A DNA stretch of 64,000 nt from Marinomonas posidonica IVIA-Po-181 (GTDB lineage: Bacteria > Pseudomonadota > Gammaproteobacteria > Pseudomonadales > Marinomonadaceae). The translations under genes were made by a program, and so were the position numbers. The notes below the pieces were generated by a model. It had not been told where the DNA came from. It did no database searches and worked only from the letters and a program-made list of their open reading frames with translations. Below are positions 35,089-44,511 of this stretch, piece after piece (the first letter of the stretch is position 1; each line of letters starts with the position of its first letter). Where the stretch lies: the NCBI RefSeq assembly GCF_000214215.1, contig NC_015559.1, positions 1,971,001 through 2,035,000 on the forward strand. Direction: 5' to 3'.

Positions 35089-37005
35089 CTAATTTAACAC
35101 ACTCTCTAACTTTTCTGCACGCTTGCAAGTGTCAGATTTAAAGAGAAAAAATGAATATCGACAATGGCTATGCTTGAGTCTGATGCCATCATCACGAAAA
35201 TAAAAAGACAACGACTCGGATTGTTCAATATTCAACCAATCAATCGAGAGTGCCGCGAGGATCACTTTATTAAAGTGATCCTCGTCATTGGCAAGAATAA
35301 GCCAATCTGGATTCACTTTTAACAAGGTTAACGGGGAAAATATATCGAGTTTATTCGGCGCCAACATAATAGAGGCTGTGTTGGTATTCTTGGTTAAGAA
35401 AGTATCCAGCATTAAACCTGTAGAAGACGGAAGCCAATCATTTACCCATTGCTCTTCGCCCTTCTCTAATAGCAACTTGCCTTGATGATTCCTCAACACC
35501 ATATCAGCCTTAGGCTCAAAGATCAGTGAATTTGAGAACAACGACATCCAGATAATTAAAAGAGCTATTCCGCCCCGTTTCAAGGGAGTTTGAAACACCC
35601 AAAACAACAACCATAATAGCAAAAGAAGTTTAGGCAAGGTGGAAGTAACACGATCAAATGTCAGTAATGACCATTCAAATACAAGCCATTCCAGCAATGC
35701 AATGACATGAATTAACCCCCAATCCAAAACATAATAGACAAACTGGGTTTGCAACAATAAAGCCTCTAAGCAAGCCAGCATACCAACCGGAAACCACACT
35801 GTAGCGGCAAACGGTATCATAAATAGATTAACCGCAATGGACGCGATTGAAATGACATCCTGCCAACCTAGAATTAACACCATGGAGGCCGAGCTCAACA
35901 TGACTTGAGTCGAGATCATTCGTCGCCACTGCCATTGCGTTAATGGATAAAACCCAATTAACAAATACACCATACTAAACGACAGCCATAACCCTGGGCT
36001 TAATACACTTCTAGGATTAACAAACAGTACCAGCCATAAGGTAAATCCAATTATTTGAAAGGCACTTAGCTTTACCATCAGCACTCGACTGAGCAGATAC
36101 ACACTGAGCATGATGGATGCTCTGACCACAGGTTCACCCCAATCAGTGATGAAGCCATAGGTAACCAATAAAGGCACCACCAAAGCACACTCTAATTGCC
36201 AACGAGTAAAACCGGCTAATAACAACTGGGCTGGTAACATCCACCAAACAAGTCGAGCTAATACGAAACCAATGACGGCCATAAACCCGGTATGTAACCC
36301 TGAGACCACAAATAAATGAGCAAGCCCCAAGGTTCTAATCATCCAAGTATCTCTTTGACTCCATAAATCATCCGCACCGAGTAACAAAGCTTTAGAAAAG
36401 CGCCATGATTCAAATGACTTAAACCTCTCATCCAGCTGATTCAATACGACCTGCCTGCCTCCTAGTGGCAATTGCTTCAGCCACTCATGTTGAACACTAA
36501 AGACCAGTTGAGCCGCTTGTCTTTCTATGTATAGATTTTTTAACCACCAAGGACCTTCTTTATCCGCTAAAGCATATCGAACCAATTTAACCGCTTGATA
36601 ATGAGGGGGGATTTGAGTGGTTAACGAAAGTTCAAAATCATTAAACTCCATTACCCTTGAGTGGCTTAATGGTTGATCTGGTGGCACCTGAAATCTCACC
36701 CGAATCTGACTGGCCAACCTAATAGGATCAACCTGAGCCAAAGCCTTGTCCGTCAGCAGTATGACTTGTTTGTCCTCAAAGCCAACGAAATAAGCACTGT
36801 CTTTACTTAGGGTTACAGCAAGCTCGCCCTCCGTTTCAGAATTGATCACAGAGAAAAGTGAAATTATCGTTAAAAACAAAACTAATACGCGCTTTGTGTA
36901 GATTAGGTAGAGACAGAGAAAGGTGATATGAGTAGAATACAGCCACAAATAAGCACTCGGCACCAAAATGGCGCCCATCAAAGTGGACAAACTACTTAGT
37001 AACAT
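35089..37005 (-). CDS. comEC: ComEC/Rec2 family DNA-uptake channel protein with a shortened C-terminal domain
   Basis: The 638-residue protein has N-terminal membrane helices, an OB-like segment, and the competence-domain helices with the signature HLFVVSGLHTG and SPGLWLSFSMVYLL. Family members transport single-stranded DNA across the inner membrane. The C-terminal part after about residue 500 is short, and I cannot find the metal-binding HxHxDH motif of the usual metallo-beta-lactamase domain, so nuclease function looks lost or replaced. The start has a strong GGAGGT. It is divergent from the DUF2062 gene by a few dozen bases. Confidence 0.92.
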   Translation of the reverse strand: MLLSSLSTLMGAILVPSAYLWLYSTHITFLCLYLIYTKRVLVLFLTIISLFSVINSETEGELAVTLSKDSAYFVGFEDKQVILLTDKALAQVDPIRLASQIRVRFQVPPDQPLSHSRVMEFNDFELSLTTQIPPHYQAVKLVRYALADKEGPWWLKNLYIERQAAQLVFSVQHEWLKQLPLGGRQVVLNQLDERFKSFESWRFSKALLLGADDLWSQRDTWMIRTLGLAHLFVVSGLHTGFMAVIGFVLARLVWWMLPAQLLLAGFTRWQLECALVVPLLVTYGFITDWGEPVVRASIMLSVYLLSRVLMVKLSAFQIIGFTLWLVLFVNPRSVLSPGLWLSFSMVYLLIGFYPLTQWQWRRMISTQVMLSSASMVLILGWQDVISIASIAVNLFMIPFAATVWFPVGMLACLEALLLQTQFVYYVLDWGLIHVIALLEWLVFEWSLLTFDRVTSTLPKLLLLLWLLFWVFQTPLKRGGIALLIIWMSLFSNSLIFEPKADMVLRNHQGKLLLEKGEEQWVNDWLPSSTGLMLDTFLTKNTNTASIMLAPNKLDIFSPLTLLKVNPDWLILANDEDHFNKVILAALSIDWLNIEQSESLSFYFRDDGIRLKHSHCRYSFFLFKSDTCKRAEKLESVLN

Positions 37006-37049
37006 AAGACCTCCATGTCTTAGATTGCTAAATGACTTTTAATCTGATT

Positions 37050-37559
37050 ATGCCTAAGAATTATCTAAAGAAGTTCATCCCAGATCCAGAGAAGTTAAGA
37101 AAAAACAAAGCTCTCGCAATTCTGGGATCACAAATTTACGAAGCAAACTTATGGCATCTAAACCGTCGATCCGTTGCGCGTGCTTTTTTCAATGGCTTGT
37201 TTTGGGCTTTCATTCCCATGCCCTTTCAAATGCTGGCCGCCGCTTTATTGTCTGTCCCACTTAGAGCCAACATACCACTTTCTATTGCGCTTGTGTGGAT
37301 CACCAATCCCATCACCATGCCTTTTGTATTTTATTTCAATTACAAAGTTGGCACTCTCATCCTAGGCACACATCACAATAAGGAGTTCAAACTCTCTGTT
37401 GAATGGATCTGGGATAAAATGGAGCATATCTGGCTACCCTTATATACAGGCTCTATCGTCTCAGGTTTGGTTGTCGGTGCAATCAGCTACATTGGCATTA
37501 CCATCTTGTGGCGACTACATGTGGTTAAACGCTGGAAAGAACGCAAAATGCGCAAATAA
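37050..37559 (+). CDS. DUF2062 domain membrane protein
   Basis: The 169-residue protein starts MPKNYLKKFIPDPEKLRKNK; I chose this ATG because family members begin here, though an in-frame ATG 18 bases upstream is possible and neither has a clear ribosome site. It shows the DUF2062 core: FFNGLFWAFIPMPFQM, an Asn-Pro turn WITNPITMPFVFY, and a final membrane helix with a basic tail. It is an inner-membrane protein of unknown function, commonly beside comEC in related genomes. Confidence 0.88.
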   Translation: MPKNYLKKFIPDPEKLRKNKALAILGSQIYEANLWHLNRRSVARAFFNGLFWAFIPMPFQMLAAALLSVPLRANIPLSIALVWITNPITMPFVFYFNYKVGTLILGTHHNKEFKLSVEWIWDKMEHIWLPLYTGSIVSGLVVGAISYIGITILWRLHVVKRWKERKMRK

Positions 37560-37633
37560 GTCGCCAGTAATCCATTCAAAAAAAGACTCACTTTGAATTG
37601 GCTGACGTTTAAAATACGATGAATGATCCTAAA

Positions 37634-37669
37634 GAAACCATCATTTGATTTGCCTCAAATGATGGTTTC
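37634..37669. terminator. Inverted repeat between DUF2062 and the sugar isomerase, possible terminator
   Basis: GAAACCATCATTTGA and TCAAATGATGGTTTC are perfect 15-base arms around a six-base loop between two convergent genes. T runs after the stem are short (TTT on minus), so termination is likely but not certain. Confidence 0.6.
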
Positions 37670-37763
37670 CAGATATATAAAGAGCGCTTTTCTACGGACT
37701 TCCTTGCCCACTCTTCCCCTTAGTAAGGTTTATCTTCTTTTATTTTAAAATAAGCAATACTTC

Positions 37764-38747
37764 TTACAGCAGTCCAAACAGAGCCTCTCTTGCGATGTTG
37801 ATCGCTGCAACCGCATCCTGTTGTTTCTGTGCTTCTTTCAACCCATCCCAGTCCATTCTATCCAAAGCGCTATCAATATGTTTTAGAAAAGAAATGGCAC
37901 TATTGGCTGCGGCAACACAATCCTCTCTGAAAGGAAATTGATCAAGCTGCCATACACCGTGCCAATTATTTTTTCTTAGTACGTAAAAAAATTCCATCAA
38001 CTCAATAGGATGAACTGAGCCTGCAATCATATCGTCATCCCAGCTTCTCAGATTATCATTCACATCCATACCGAATAATCGGCCATAATCAATTGCCAGT
38101 TGTGCTGAGTCAGCCGGAGATTCTCCGCCATAAAGTGCATGTCCGAAATCCAGTAACACTCCAATGTTGGGTAAGTTAATTTTCTCCAACGCCAACAGAG
38201 TGCGAGTCATACTGTCATAACTCATATGGTTTCTTGGTTCTCGTGGTTTATATTCAACGACAAACTTTAAGTCTGGATTTTGCTTCGCAACATTTGTCAA
38301 ACCCGCCATAGAGAGATGCCAGAGTTCGTGATGGTCAACTTGAAATGGATAGTCCCAACCATCTTGACCAGGCCAAAGTTTCACATACTCAGCCCCCAGC
38401 TCTCTTACCATGTCGGCTGCTTCATTGATCAAATCTTCAGCCAGTTTACGAACAGCAGGATCAGGATTCGTAAAAGCACCTTTGGAGAATTGACGAGTAT
38501 AGATTTCAGGTGTGATACCGATGACACTTAGATTATTTTTCGTCAGAGCCGCTTTCACTTCTGCGACGGACACATTCCCCCCGGGGAAAGGGTAATTAAT
38601 GTCGACCACAGAAAGATCGTCCACTTGACCGGCCAAATCAATCATTTCCAATAAAGATCGTTTAGGACCATAACCATCCGTCGCGTATCGATCTACGTAG
38701 GTTGCAAAGTGCCAAATCCCAGCACCGAATTTTAGATTACTAGACAT
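37764..38747 (-). CDS. Sugar phosphate isomerase/epimerase-like TIM-barrel protein
   Basis: The 327-residue protein belongs to the xylose-isomerase-like TIM-barrel superfamily (AP_endonuc_2). Visible metal/substrate-site phrases are [42 protein letters not shown] and [12 protein letters not shown]. Such enzymes interconvert ketoses and aldoses; the actual sugar cannot be told from sequence. It has a good ribosome site (GAGGTAGGGT). It stands alone between DUF2062 and lolD with long AT-rich flanks and no transporter or kinase beside it, which suggests an inserted accessory gene. Confidence 0.85.
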   Translation of the reverse strand: MSSNLKFGAGIWHFATYVDRYATDGYGPKRSLLEMIDLAGQVDDLSVVDINYPFPGGNVSVAEVKAALTKNNLSVIGITPEIYTRQFSKGAFTNPDPAVRKLAEDLINEAADMVRELGAEYVKLWPGQDGWDYPFQVDHHELWHLSMAGLTNVAKQNPDLKFVVEYKPREPRNHMSYDSMTRTLLALEKINLPNIGVLLDFGHALYGGESPADSAQLAIDYGRLFGMDVNDNLRSWDDDMIAGSVHPIELMEFFYVLRKNNWHGVWQLDQFPFREDCVAAANSAISFLKHIDSALDRMDWDGLKEAQKQQDAVAAINIAREALFGLL

Positions 38748-38866
38748 ACCCTACCTCATTGTTTTATTAATTTTATTTTTACAAGACAATGCATAGGAAC
38801 CTCTCACTAGGACGTTTTGTCGCTTGGAGTAGATAATCACCATGGCGTCTAGTCTATTTATAAATC

Positions 38867-38906
38867 GATATGAATATTATGTCAACATGGAATAATTATT
38901 CATATC
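38867..38906. promoter_or_regulatory. Candidate operator (inverted repeat) for the sugar isomerase gene
   Basis: Perfect 10-base arms, GATATGAATA and TATTCATATC, are separated by 20 bases in the promoter region of the isomerase. No regulator gene is adjacent, so the binding protein is unknown. Confidence 0.35.
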
Positions 38907-39060
38907 ATACAATCTAAAGCAGAATCTTTGCCGCACCCTTGATGCCATAAATTCCTTTGATACAAAAAAGATAAGACTCAAACTGAGTACTAAAATCAGC
39001 CCTCATTTAAGGGAATATTGAAAGGTGTTAGTTCACATGTTTTGAATCAAGAAGAGGAAA

Positions 39061-39097
39061 ATATTCACACCAATTTTAGTGACATTGGTGTGAATAT
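39061..39097 (-). terminator. Terminator after lolD
   Basis: ATATTCACACCAAT and ATTGGTGTGAATAT are 14-base arms around a nine-base loop, 11 bases after the lolD stop. On the minus strand the stem runs into ATTTTCC. It closes the lolC-lolD unit, leaving no room for a following lolE. Confidence 0.7.
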
Positions 39098-39107
39098 GGA
39101 GATGACA

Positions 39108-39800
39108 TTAACTGTCAGCTTTAATCTGGCTGAGCTTACCTTGAGAAAGTCGATAAGCTGAATCCATCCAATTTAGCATTTTTTCGTCATGAGTCACGAT
39201 GAGAAACGCCATGTCGTATTTTGCTTTCAGCTCATTGATGAGATGTTGGACTTCCAATGAAGTGGTTTCATCAAGATTGCCTGTTGGTTCATCCATTAAT
39301 ACGCAAGCCGGACGATTGGCTAAGGCTCTCGCAATGGCAACACGTTGACGTTCACCACCCGATAGCTGTGAAGGCTTGTGATTCAATCGCTCCCCTAGCC
39401 CGACCTGAGTTAATAACTCGGTCCCTCTTTCTGTCGCTTCAGATTTATTCATGCCAGCAATCCACATTGGCATTAAGACATTTTCAAGAGCTGAGAATTC
39501 AGGCAGCAAATGGTGGAACTGGTACACAAAGCCCATTTCTTGATTGCGAATTTTGGCGCGCTTCGCATCACTAAGGCTAGACCAAGACACTTGTGTTAAC
39601 TTTACGTCACCTGAACTGGCTAAATCCAACCCTGCAAGTAGATTTAACAAGGTGGTTTTCCCCGAACCGGAAGCGCCGACAATCGCACAGGCTTGACCTT
39701 TCTTTAGCGCAAAATCAATCGACTGAAACACCTCAACGATTTGTTTTCCATCTTGATATTGTTTCGATAGCGCTTGGCACTCTAATACTAGATCACTCAT
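39108..39800 (-). CDS. lolD: Lipoprotein-releasing ABC transporter ATPase
   Basis: The 230-residue ATPase has Walker A GASGSGKTT, ABC signature LSGGERQRVAIARAL, Walker B VLMDEPTGNLD and the switch histidine in VTHD. Together with the permease it extracts outer-membrane lipoproteins from the inner membrane and passes them to LolA. The start has GGAGG 8 bases upstream and overlaps the permease gene by 8 bases, so they are coupled. LolD assignment rests on the adjacent LolC/E permease. Confidence 0.93.
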   Translation of the reverse strand: MSDLVLECQALSKQYQDGKQIVEVFQSIDFALKKGQACAIVGASGSGKTTLLNLLAGLDLASSGDVKLTQVSWSSLSDAKRAKIRNQEMGFVYQFHHLLPEFSALENVLMPMWIAGMNKSEATERGTELLTQVGLGERLNHKPSQLSGGERQRVAIARALANRPACVLMDEPTGNLDETTSLEVQHLINELKAKYDMAFLIVTHDEKMLNWMDSAYRLSQGKLSQIKADS

Positions 39801-41037
39801 ATCTTAGCGCCTCCGCTGGCTCCACTTTCGACGCTCGCCACGCTGGGTAAATCGTCGCCACAACCGTCATAATAAAAGCGGATGTGACAATCAATTCCAC
39901 ATCAGACCACTCCAATTGTGAAGGCAAATAATTGATAAAATAGACGTCGGCACTAAGGAACTGCACACCTAATAAAGTCTGTACAGCTGCAATGATATCG
40001 CTTACGTTCAATGCCAAACTCACACCAAGGATGACACCGATCAGCGTTCCTAACATACCAATAAACATACCTTGTACAATAAACACCCACATAACTTGAG
40101 TTGATGTCAGTCCCATTGTCCTTAAGATGGCAATGTCATTTCGTTTATCGGTCACCACCATGACTAAGGTAGAGACAATGTTAAACGCAGCGACGGCCAC
40201 AATCAGCAGTAACAACAGGCCTATCATGGTCTTTTCCATCTTGATCGCTTGAAATAAATTTCCGTGGGTGCGCGTCCAATCGCTAACACGATTTTGACCC
40301 GGAACCGCTCTGGCGATGTCCCAAATTTCGGTTGGTGCCACAAAGAGATCATTAAAAGAGATGCGTAATGCTTCGACACTACCAGCTTGATAGCGTTTTA
40401 GCTTTGCCGCATCCGTTATGTTGATGTATGCCAAACTGCTGTCTAATTCCGCCCCAACTTCAAAGGTTCCCACTAAGGTAAAACGCTTTAATACAGGTGC
40501 TACGCCAGCAATGGAAACACTCGCTTTAGGGAGAATGGCCGTGACTTTGTCGCCAATAGAAACCCGCAGTTGCCTTGCTAACTGCGCTCCCAAGACAATA
40601 CCAAAGCGTTGATCTTTGAGCGCATCAAGAGAGCCGGACGCCATGTTATCATCAATGATAGACACCTTCTTTTCCATATCAGGGTTAATGCCATTCAAAA
40701 TGGCACCGTGGACACTGTCCCCCGATTGAAACATCACTTGTGCTTGAATATGAGGGGCAACGGCCACTACATTCGGCATTTTTTCAACTAGCTTAGCCGT
40801 TTCCTGCCAGTCATCCAAAATCGGATTACCCCACAGCGTTGCATGAGGAACCATCCCCAATATTCGCTCTCTGAGTTCACGATCAAAGCCATTCATAACC
40901 GATAGAACCGTGATCAGCACCATCACACCAAGCGCTAATCCGGCAATTGAAGAAAAGCTAATAAATGAAATGAAATGATTGGAACGCTTCGCCCTGGCGT
41001 AGCGTAACCCTATGGTAACTGGAAGGAAGTTAATCAA
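39793..41037 (-). CDS. lolC: Lipoprotein-releasing ABC transporter permease (LolC/LolE family)
   Basis: The 414-residue permease begins LPVTIGLRYARAKRSNHFISFIS, the typical LolC/E N-terminus, with one N-terminal helix, a large periplasmic domain and three C-terminal helices containing KRNDIAILRTMG. The start is TTG at 41037, with AAGGG 8 bases upstream, chosen because it matches family length. Only one permease gene is present here, so it may work as a homodimer (LolF-like) or pair with a LolE encoded elsewhere. Confidence 0.9.
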   Translation of the reverse strand: MINFLPVTIGLRYARAKRSNHFISFISFSSIAGLALGVMVLITVLSVMNGFDRELRERILGMVPHATLWGNPILDDWQETAKLVEKMPNVVAVAPHIQAQVMFQSGDSVHGAILNGINPDMEKKVSIIDDNMASGSLDALKDQRFGIVLGAQLARQLRVSIGDKVTAILPKASVSIAGVAPVLKRFTLVGTFEVGAELDSSLAYINITDAAKLKRYQAGSVEALRISFNDLFVAPTEIWDIARAVPGQNRVSDWTRTHGNLFQAIKMEKTMIGLLLLLIVAVAAFNIVSTLVMVVTDKRNDIAILRTMGLTSTQVMWVFIVQGMFIGMLGTLIGVILGVSLALNVSDIIAAVQTLLGVQFLSADVYFINYLPSQLEWSDVELIVTSAFIMTVVATIYPAWRASKVEPAEALRYE

Positions 41038-41058
41038 AATATACCCTTACATGGCAAA

Positions 41059-41078
41059 ATGGAGGACTAAGCCTCCAT
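41059..41078 (-). terminator. Hairpin after purC, possible terminator
   Basis: ATGGAGG-ACTAAG-CCTCCAT forms a seven-base stem, flanked by a second matching pair TGGCAA and TTGCCA. On the minus strand it ends in TTTTGCC. It lies between purC and lolC. Confidence 0.5.
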
Positions 41079-41100
41079 CAATACAAATTGCCAAAACGAA

Positions 41101-41817
41101 TTAAGCGTCAAAGTCGATGCCAATTCGTCGGCCAATGTCTTCGTACGACTCAATCACGTTACCTAAACCTTGACGGAAGCGATCTTTATCTAGTTTTTCT
41201 TTGGTGTCAGCATCCCATAGTCGGCAACCGTCTGGTGAAAATTCGTCGCCTAACACAACCTCACCTTTGAAAAGACCAAATTCCAACTTGTAATCCACCA
41301 GAATCATTCCGCCTTGAGCAAAGAGTTCTTTTAGGACGTGATTCACCTTATAAGTTAAGTCTTTCGCTTTGGCCAAATCGTCCGCTTTGGCCCAACCAAA
41401 AGATTCAACATGAGACTCGTTGATCATAGGATCGCCCAGTTCATCGTTCTTTAAAAATAATTCAAACGTAGGTGGTGTTAATGTCGTACCCTCTTCAACG
41501 CCCAAACGACGACATAGGCTACCAGCCGCCACATTACGAACCACACATTCTACTGGCATCATATCGAGGCATTTCACTAAGCACTCAGTGTCACTAAGCA
41601 ATTTTTCGAAGTGCGTCGGAATACCTGCTTCTTGTAACTTGGTCATGATGAAAGCATTAAACTTGTTATTGACCATGCCTTTACGGTCTAACTGCTCAAT
41701 TTTTTTACCATCAAAAGCTGAGGTATCATCACGAAATACTAGAACCATCTTGTCAGGATCATCTGTACGAAATACAGATTTTGCCTTACCTGCATATAGC
41801 TCTTGTCGTTTTTCCAT
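41101..41817 (-). CDS. purC: SAICAR synthase (phosphoribosylaminoimidazole-succinocarboxamide synthase)
   Basis: The 238-residue enzyme joins aspartate to CAIR in purine synthesis. It shows [15 protein letters not shown], the conserved [34 protein letters not shown] and [12 protein letters not shown], all typical of PurC, at the usual length. It follows bamC by 39 bases on the same strand, giving dapA-bamC-purC, a well-conserved gammaproteobacterial arrangement. GGAG lies 9 bases from ATG. Confidence 0.97.
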   Translation of the reverse strand: MEKRQELYAGKAKSVFRTDDPDKMVLVFRDDTSAFDGKKIEQLDRKGMVNNKFNAFIMTKLQEAGIPTHFEKLLSDTECLVKCLDMMPVECVVRNVAAGSLCRRLGVEEGTTLTPPTFELFLKNDELGDPMINESHVESFGWAKADDLAKAKDLTYKVNHVLKELFAQGGMILVDYKLEFGLFKGEVVLGDEFSPDGCRLWDADTKEKLDKDRFRQGLGNVIESYEDIGRRIGIDFDA

Positions 41818-41856
41818 TGGAGAGTCTCCGGTTTAATTACGAGGGGTTAATCTTAA

Positions 41857-42939
41857 TTATTTTACAAATCGTTGTGCAATTCTAAAGGAAGCAATTTCTG
41901 GATTCTCAAGTGCAGAAACGTCTACCACTAAGAAATCACCCGCTTTTTGATGCGTTATTTGATAAGAATATTCCCTTTCCTGCCAACTAACATCGTCCAA
42001 ATCACGACGATATACATTAAAGAGCTTCTGTTCTTGACCATCAGCACCTAATGGCAAAGTAAAATCAATAATGTCACCAACACGCGCCACTTTGTCAGCG
42101 GGTACTGGTGCCAATCGCTTTTCATCACCTGGCATTAAATACATTCCTGATGCTTTCAGTTTTGCCTCAAACTCAGCGTCAGATAAATTTTCACCTAGGT
42201 AAATAGCATACATGCCCTGATGATCAACCCAAACTGGGAAGGCGTCCACACCGTCTTTGCTATTCGAAAGATAAGCAGAAGATTGATTTAGTTGACGACC
42301 AAACGTCCCCCATAGACGAACCGCGACCGATTCGGCATCTGGATTCGTCATAGGCGATTGCCAATCAAGCGTTTGTTCATCATCCTGCTCAACCTCTCGG
42401 TATTGCAAGGTAACGGTGGTCGCACCTTCTAACTCATCAAACTGAAACGAGAAGGCGGTTTTCGCTGGATGTATTCGAGTAATATCGCTCCATAATGACG
42501 CCCACCAGCCCTGCGGATGGAAATCGAACGGAATCGACATGATGGTGTTTTCTGTTTGAGACGCCACAGACTGACCCGCGCCATGCAGAGCAGTTAGAAA
42601 ATCGGCGACGATTTGTTTCGCGTCTGCCGCTTTAGTGTTCAGCCTATAGGTTACTGAGGTATCTTGCTCGGAAAACGCCACCTTATCCATAGGGTAATAA
42701 ACAAACGGAGCACGAGGGGTTTCGAAAGGTTTTGGATCATTTAAATCAGCAATGTCGTTTTCGTTTGGAATAACCAAAGCATCTTTTGATTCTACCGAAC
42801 CTGCAGGTACCTCTAAGGTAGGATGGCTACCAACTTCCTGCTGATAATCATTTGAATGATCGGTAAAAAAACTACTACAAGCAGTTAGGGTCAATGCCAC
42901 ACTTGTTGTACCAACAACTTGAATCAAACGTTTACTCAT
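41857..42939 (-). CDS. bamC: BamC-like outer-membrane assembly lipoprotein
   Basis: The 360-residue protein has a lipoprotein signal with lipobox LTAC (Cys21), followed by SSFFTDHSNDYQQE, like the BamD-binding N-terminus of BamC. Two helix-grip domains follow. BamC is an accessory part of the BAM complex that inserts beta-barrels such as the two-partner-secretion transporter of this window. Sequence similarity in the family is low, and the assignment leans on its place between dapA and purC. The start overlaps the dapA stop as ATGA. Confidence 0.88.
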   Translation of the reverse strand: MSKRLIQVVGTTSVALTLTACSSFFTDHSNDYQQEVGSHPTLEVPAGSVESKDALVIPNENDIADLNDPKPFETPRAPFVYYPMDKVAFSEQDTSVTYRLNTKAADAKQIVADFLTALHGAGQSVASQTENTIMSIPFDFHPQGWWASLWSDITRIHPAKTAFSFQFDELEGATTVTLQYREVEQDDEQTLDWQSPMTNPDAESVAVRLWGTFGRQLNQSSAYLSNSKDGVDAFPVWVDHQGMYAIYLGENLSDAEFEAKLKASGMYLMPGDEKRLAPVPADKVARVGDIIDFTLPLGADGQEQKLFNVYRRDLDDVSWQEREYSYQITHQKAGDFLVVDVSALENPEIASFRIAQRFVK

Positions 42940-43817
42940 ACTAATAACACTCCTGCTTCAACCATAGCCTGTCTTACCGCTGCATGATATTGCTCCGACA
43001 GTGGCGTCAAGGGCAAACGAATACCGTCATGACACAAACCAAGCTGACTGGCAGCCCATTTTACGGGAATTGGATTGGATTCTAAAAATAGCTTCTTATG
43101 CAAAGGCGAAACCGAGCGGTCCAAACTGTGAGCTTTTTCAGCCTCCCCAGCAATGGCATACTCAGCGGCTTGAGCAACCGCTTTAGGCGCCACATTGGCG
43201 GTAACAGAAATATTACCTTTCCCACCCAATAACATAAGCGCAACGGCGGTTGGATCATCACCTGAATAGACCGCAAAATCAGCCGGAACCGCTTCTAGCA
43301 AAGCCTGTCCACGCTCTAGGTCACCTGTGGCATCTTTGATTCCAACAATGTTGCTCACACTGGCTAGACGCAAAACGGTATCATTCTGCATGTCGCAACC
43401 TGTACGACCTGGCACGTTATAAAGAATTTGAGGGATGTTTACAGCTTCAGCAATGGCTTTAAAATGCTGATAAAGGCCTTCTTGTGTTGGCTTATTGTAG
43501 TAAGGCGTGACTAACAAACAAGCATCCGCGCCCGCCTCTTTTGCTCTCGTGGTAAGATCAATGGCTTCATGCGTTGAATTAGCCCCTGTACCGGCAATGA
43601 CATGAACTCGGCCATTTACTTTTTTCACCACCTGACGAACCACATTCGCATGCTCTTCATGGGTTAAAGTAGATGACTCTCCTGTCGTGCCAACAGCAAC
43701 AATACCGTGAGTTCCTTCATTGATATGAAACTCAATTAGATCATCTAACTTCTCAGTGTCTACAGCGCCATCGGGTAACATGGGGGTGATAAGCGCAACT
43801 AAACTACCTGTGATCAT
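42936..43817 (-). CDS. dapA: 4-hydroxy-tetrahydrodipicolinate synthase
   Basis: The 293-residue enzyme condenses pyruvate with aspartate semialdehyde in lysine and diaminopimelate synthesis. The Schiff-base lysine is Lys161 in GIKDATGD and the catalytic tyrosine is Tyr133 in LYNVPGR, with GTTGESSTL near 44-51. I chose ATG 43817 (MITGSLVALITPM) because GGAG lies upstream and it gives the standard length; an upstream in-frame start adds 17 nonconserved residues. It is the first gene of dapA-bamC-purC. Confidence 0.97.
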   Translation of the reverse strand: MITGSLVALITPMLPDGAVDTEKLDDLIEFHINEGTHGIVAVGTTGESSTLTHEEHANVVRQVVKKVNGRVHVIAGTGANSTHEAIDLTTRAKEAGADACLLVTPYYNKPTQEGLYQHFKAIAEAVNIPQILYNVPGRTGCDMQNDTVLRLASVSNIVGIKDATGDLERGQALLEAVPADFAVYSGDDPTAVALMLLGGKGNISVTANVAPKAVAQAAEYAIAGEAEKAHSLDRSVSPLHKKLFLESNPIPVKWAASQLGLCHDGIRLPLTPLSEQYHAAVRQAMVEAGVLLV

Positions 43818-43943
43818 TTTTGAGTCTCCGATAAAATTATAAGCGCGCCTATAGTAACGCCCAGACACAGGTTTAACAATAATTGACGGTTGTAAAGCCT
43901 ATGTAATTTTCGCTTATCGAGGTTTGCGCAAGATTTTTTCACT

Positions 43944-43971
43944 TTGACTTGTTAAGCTAATAATATATCTA
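43944..43971 (+). promoter_or_regulatory. Candidate sigma-70 promoter for bcp
   Basis: TTGACT at 43944-43949 and TATCTA at 43966-43971 are 16 bases apart, ending about 30 bases before the bcp start. The -35 box is good and the -10 box is mediocre. Confidence 0.3.
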
Positions 43972-44000
43972 TCATTTTTCACACTATTAAGAGAAATATT

Positions 44001-44450
44001 ATGACCATTAAAGTAGGACAAGTCGCCCCTGATTTTTCGGCTAATGATCAAAACGGTGAAACCATCACCCTAAGCCAATTTAAAGGTAAAAAAGTGGTGT
44101 TGTATTTCTATCCAAAAGACAACACACCTGGCTGTACCGCACAAGCTTGTGATCTTAGAGACAACTATCAAGCATTACTAGATCAAGGCTATATTGTATT
44201 GGGAATCAGCCCAGACACAGAGAAAAAACATCAGAATTTCATCACCAAATACGAACTGCCTTTTCCATTAATAGCGGATACGGAAAAAGAAGTTCATGAG
44301 CTTTATGGTACTTGGCAACTTAAAAAATTCATGGGCAAAGAATACATGGGAACGGTACGTACGACCTTCATCATTGACGAAAACGGTGTTATCGAAGAGA
44401 TTATTGCCAAGGTCAAAACTAAGGCGCATGCAGAACAAATCTTAAAATAA
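44001..44450 (+). CDS. bcp: Thioredoxin-dependent peroxiredoxin Bcp
   Basis: The 149-residue peroxiredoxin has peroxidatic Cys45 and the second Cys50 in PGCTAQACDLRD, the Bcp (PrxQ) arrangement with a five-residue spacing. It reduces hydroperoxides in the cytoplasm using thioredoxin. It is divergent from dapA, with about 180 bp between, and ends before a clear terminator. The start has only a weak GAGA ribosome site. Confidence 0.96.
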   Translation: MTIKVGQVAPDFSANDQNGETITLSQFKGKKVVLYFYPKDNTPGCTAQACDLRDNYQALLDQGYIVLGISPDTEKKHQNFITKYELPFPLIADTEKEVHELYGTWQLKKFMGKEYMGTVRTTFIIDENGVIEEIIAKVKTKAHAEQILK

Positions 44451-44468
44451 CCTCATCCTCGACAACAA

Positions 44469-44502
44469 AAACGCCCCTGACTATCGTTAGCCAAGGGCGT
44501 TT
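44469..44502. terminator. Terminator between bcp and the aldo/keto reductase gene
   Basis: AAACGCCC and GGGCGTTT flank an 18-base loop that can pair further (CCTG with CAAGG in part). It lies between two convergent genes and has short T runs on both sides. Confidence 0.7.
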
Positions 44503-44511
44503 CCTTATTAT

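Larger units (their letters stand above)
38748..39107. other. AT-rich intergenic region upstream of the sugar isomerase
   Basis: This 360-bp stretch has no convincing gene. It holds a 10-base inverted repeat, GATATGAATA at 38867-38876 and TATTCATATC at 38897-38906, 120-160 bases upstream of the isomerase start, a candidate operator. At its far end a terminator-like hairpin follows lolD. The rest shows nothing recognisable. Confidence 0.6.
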
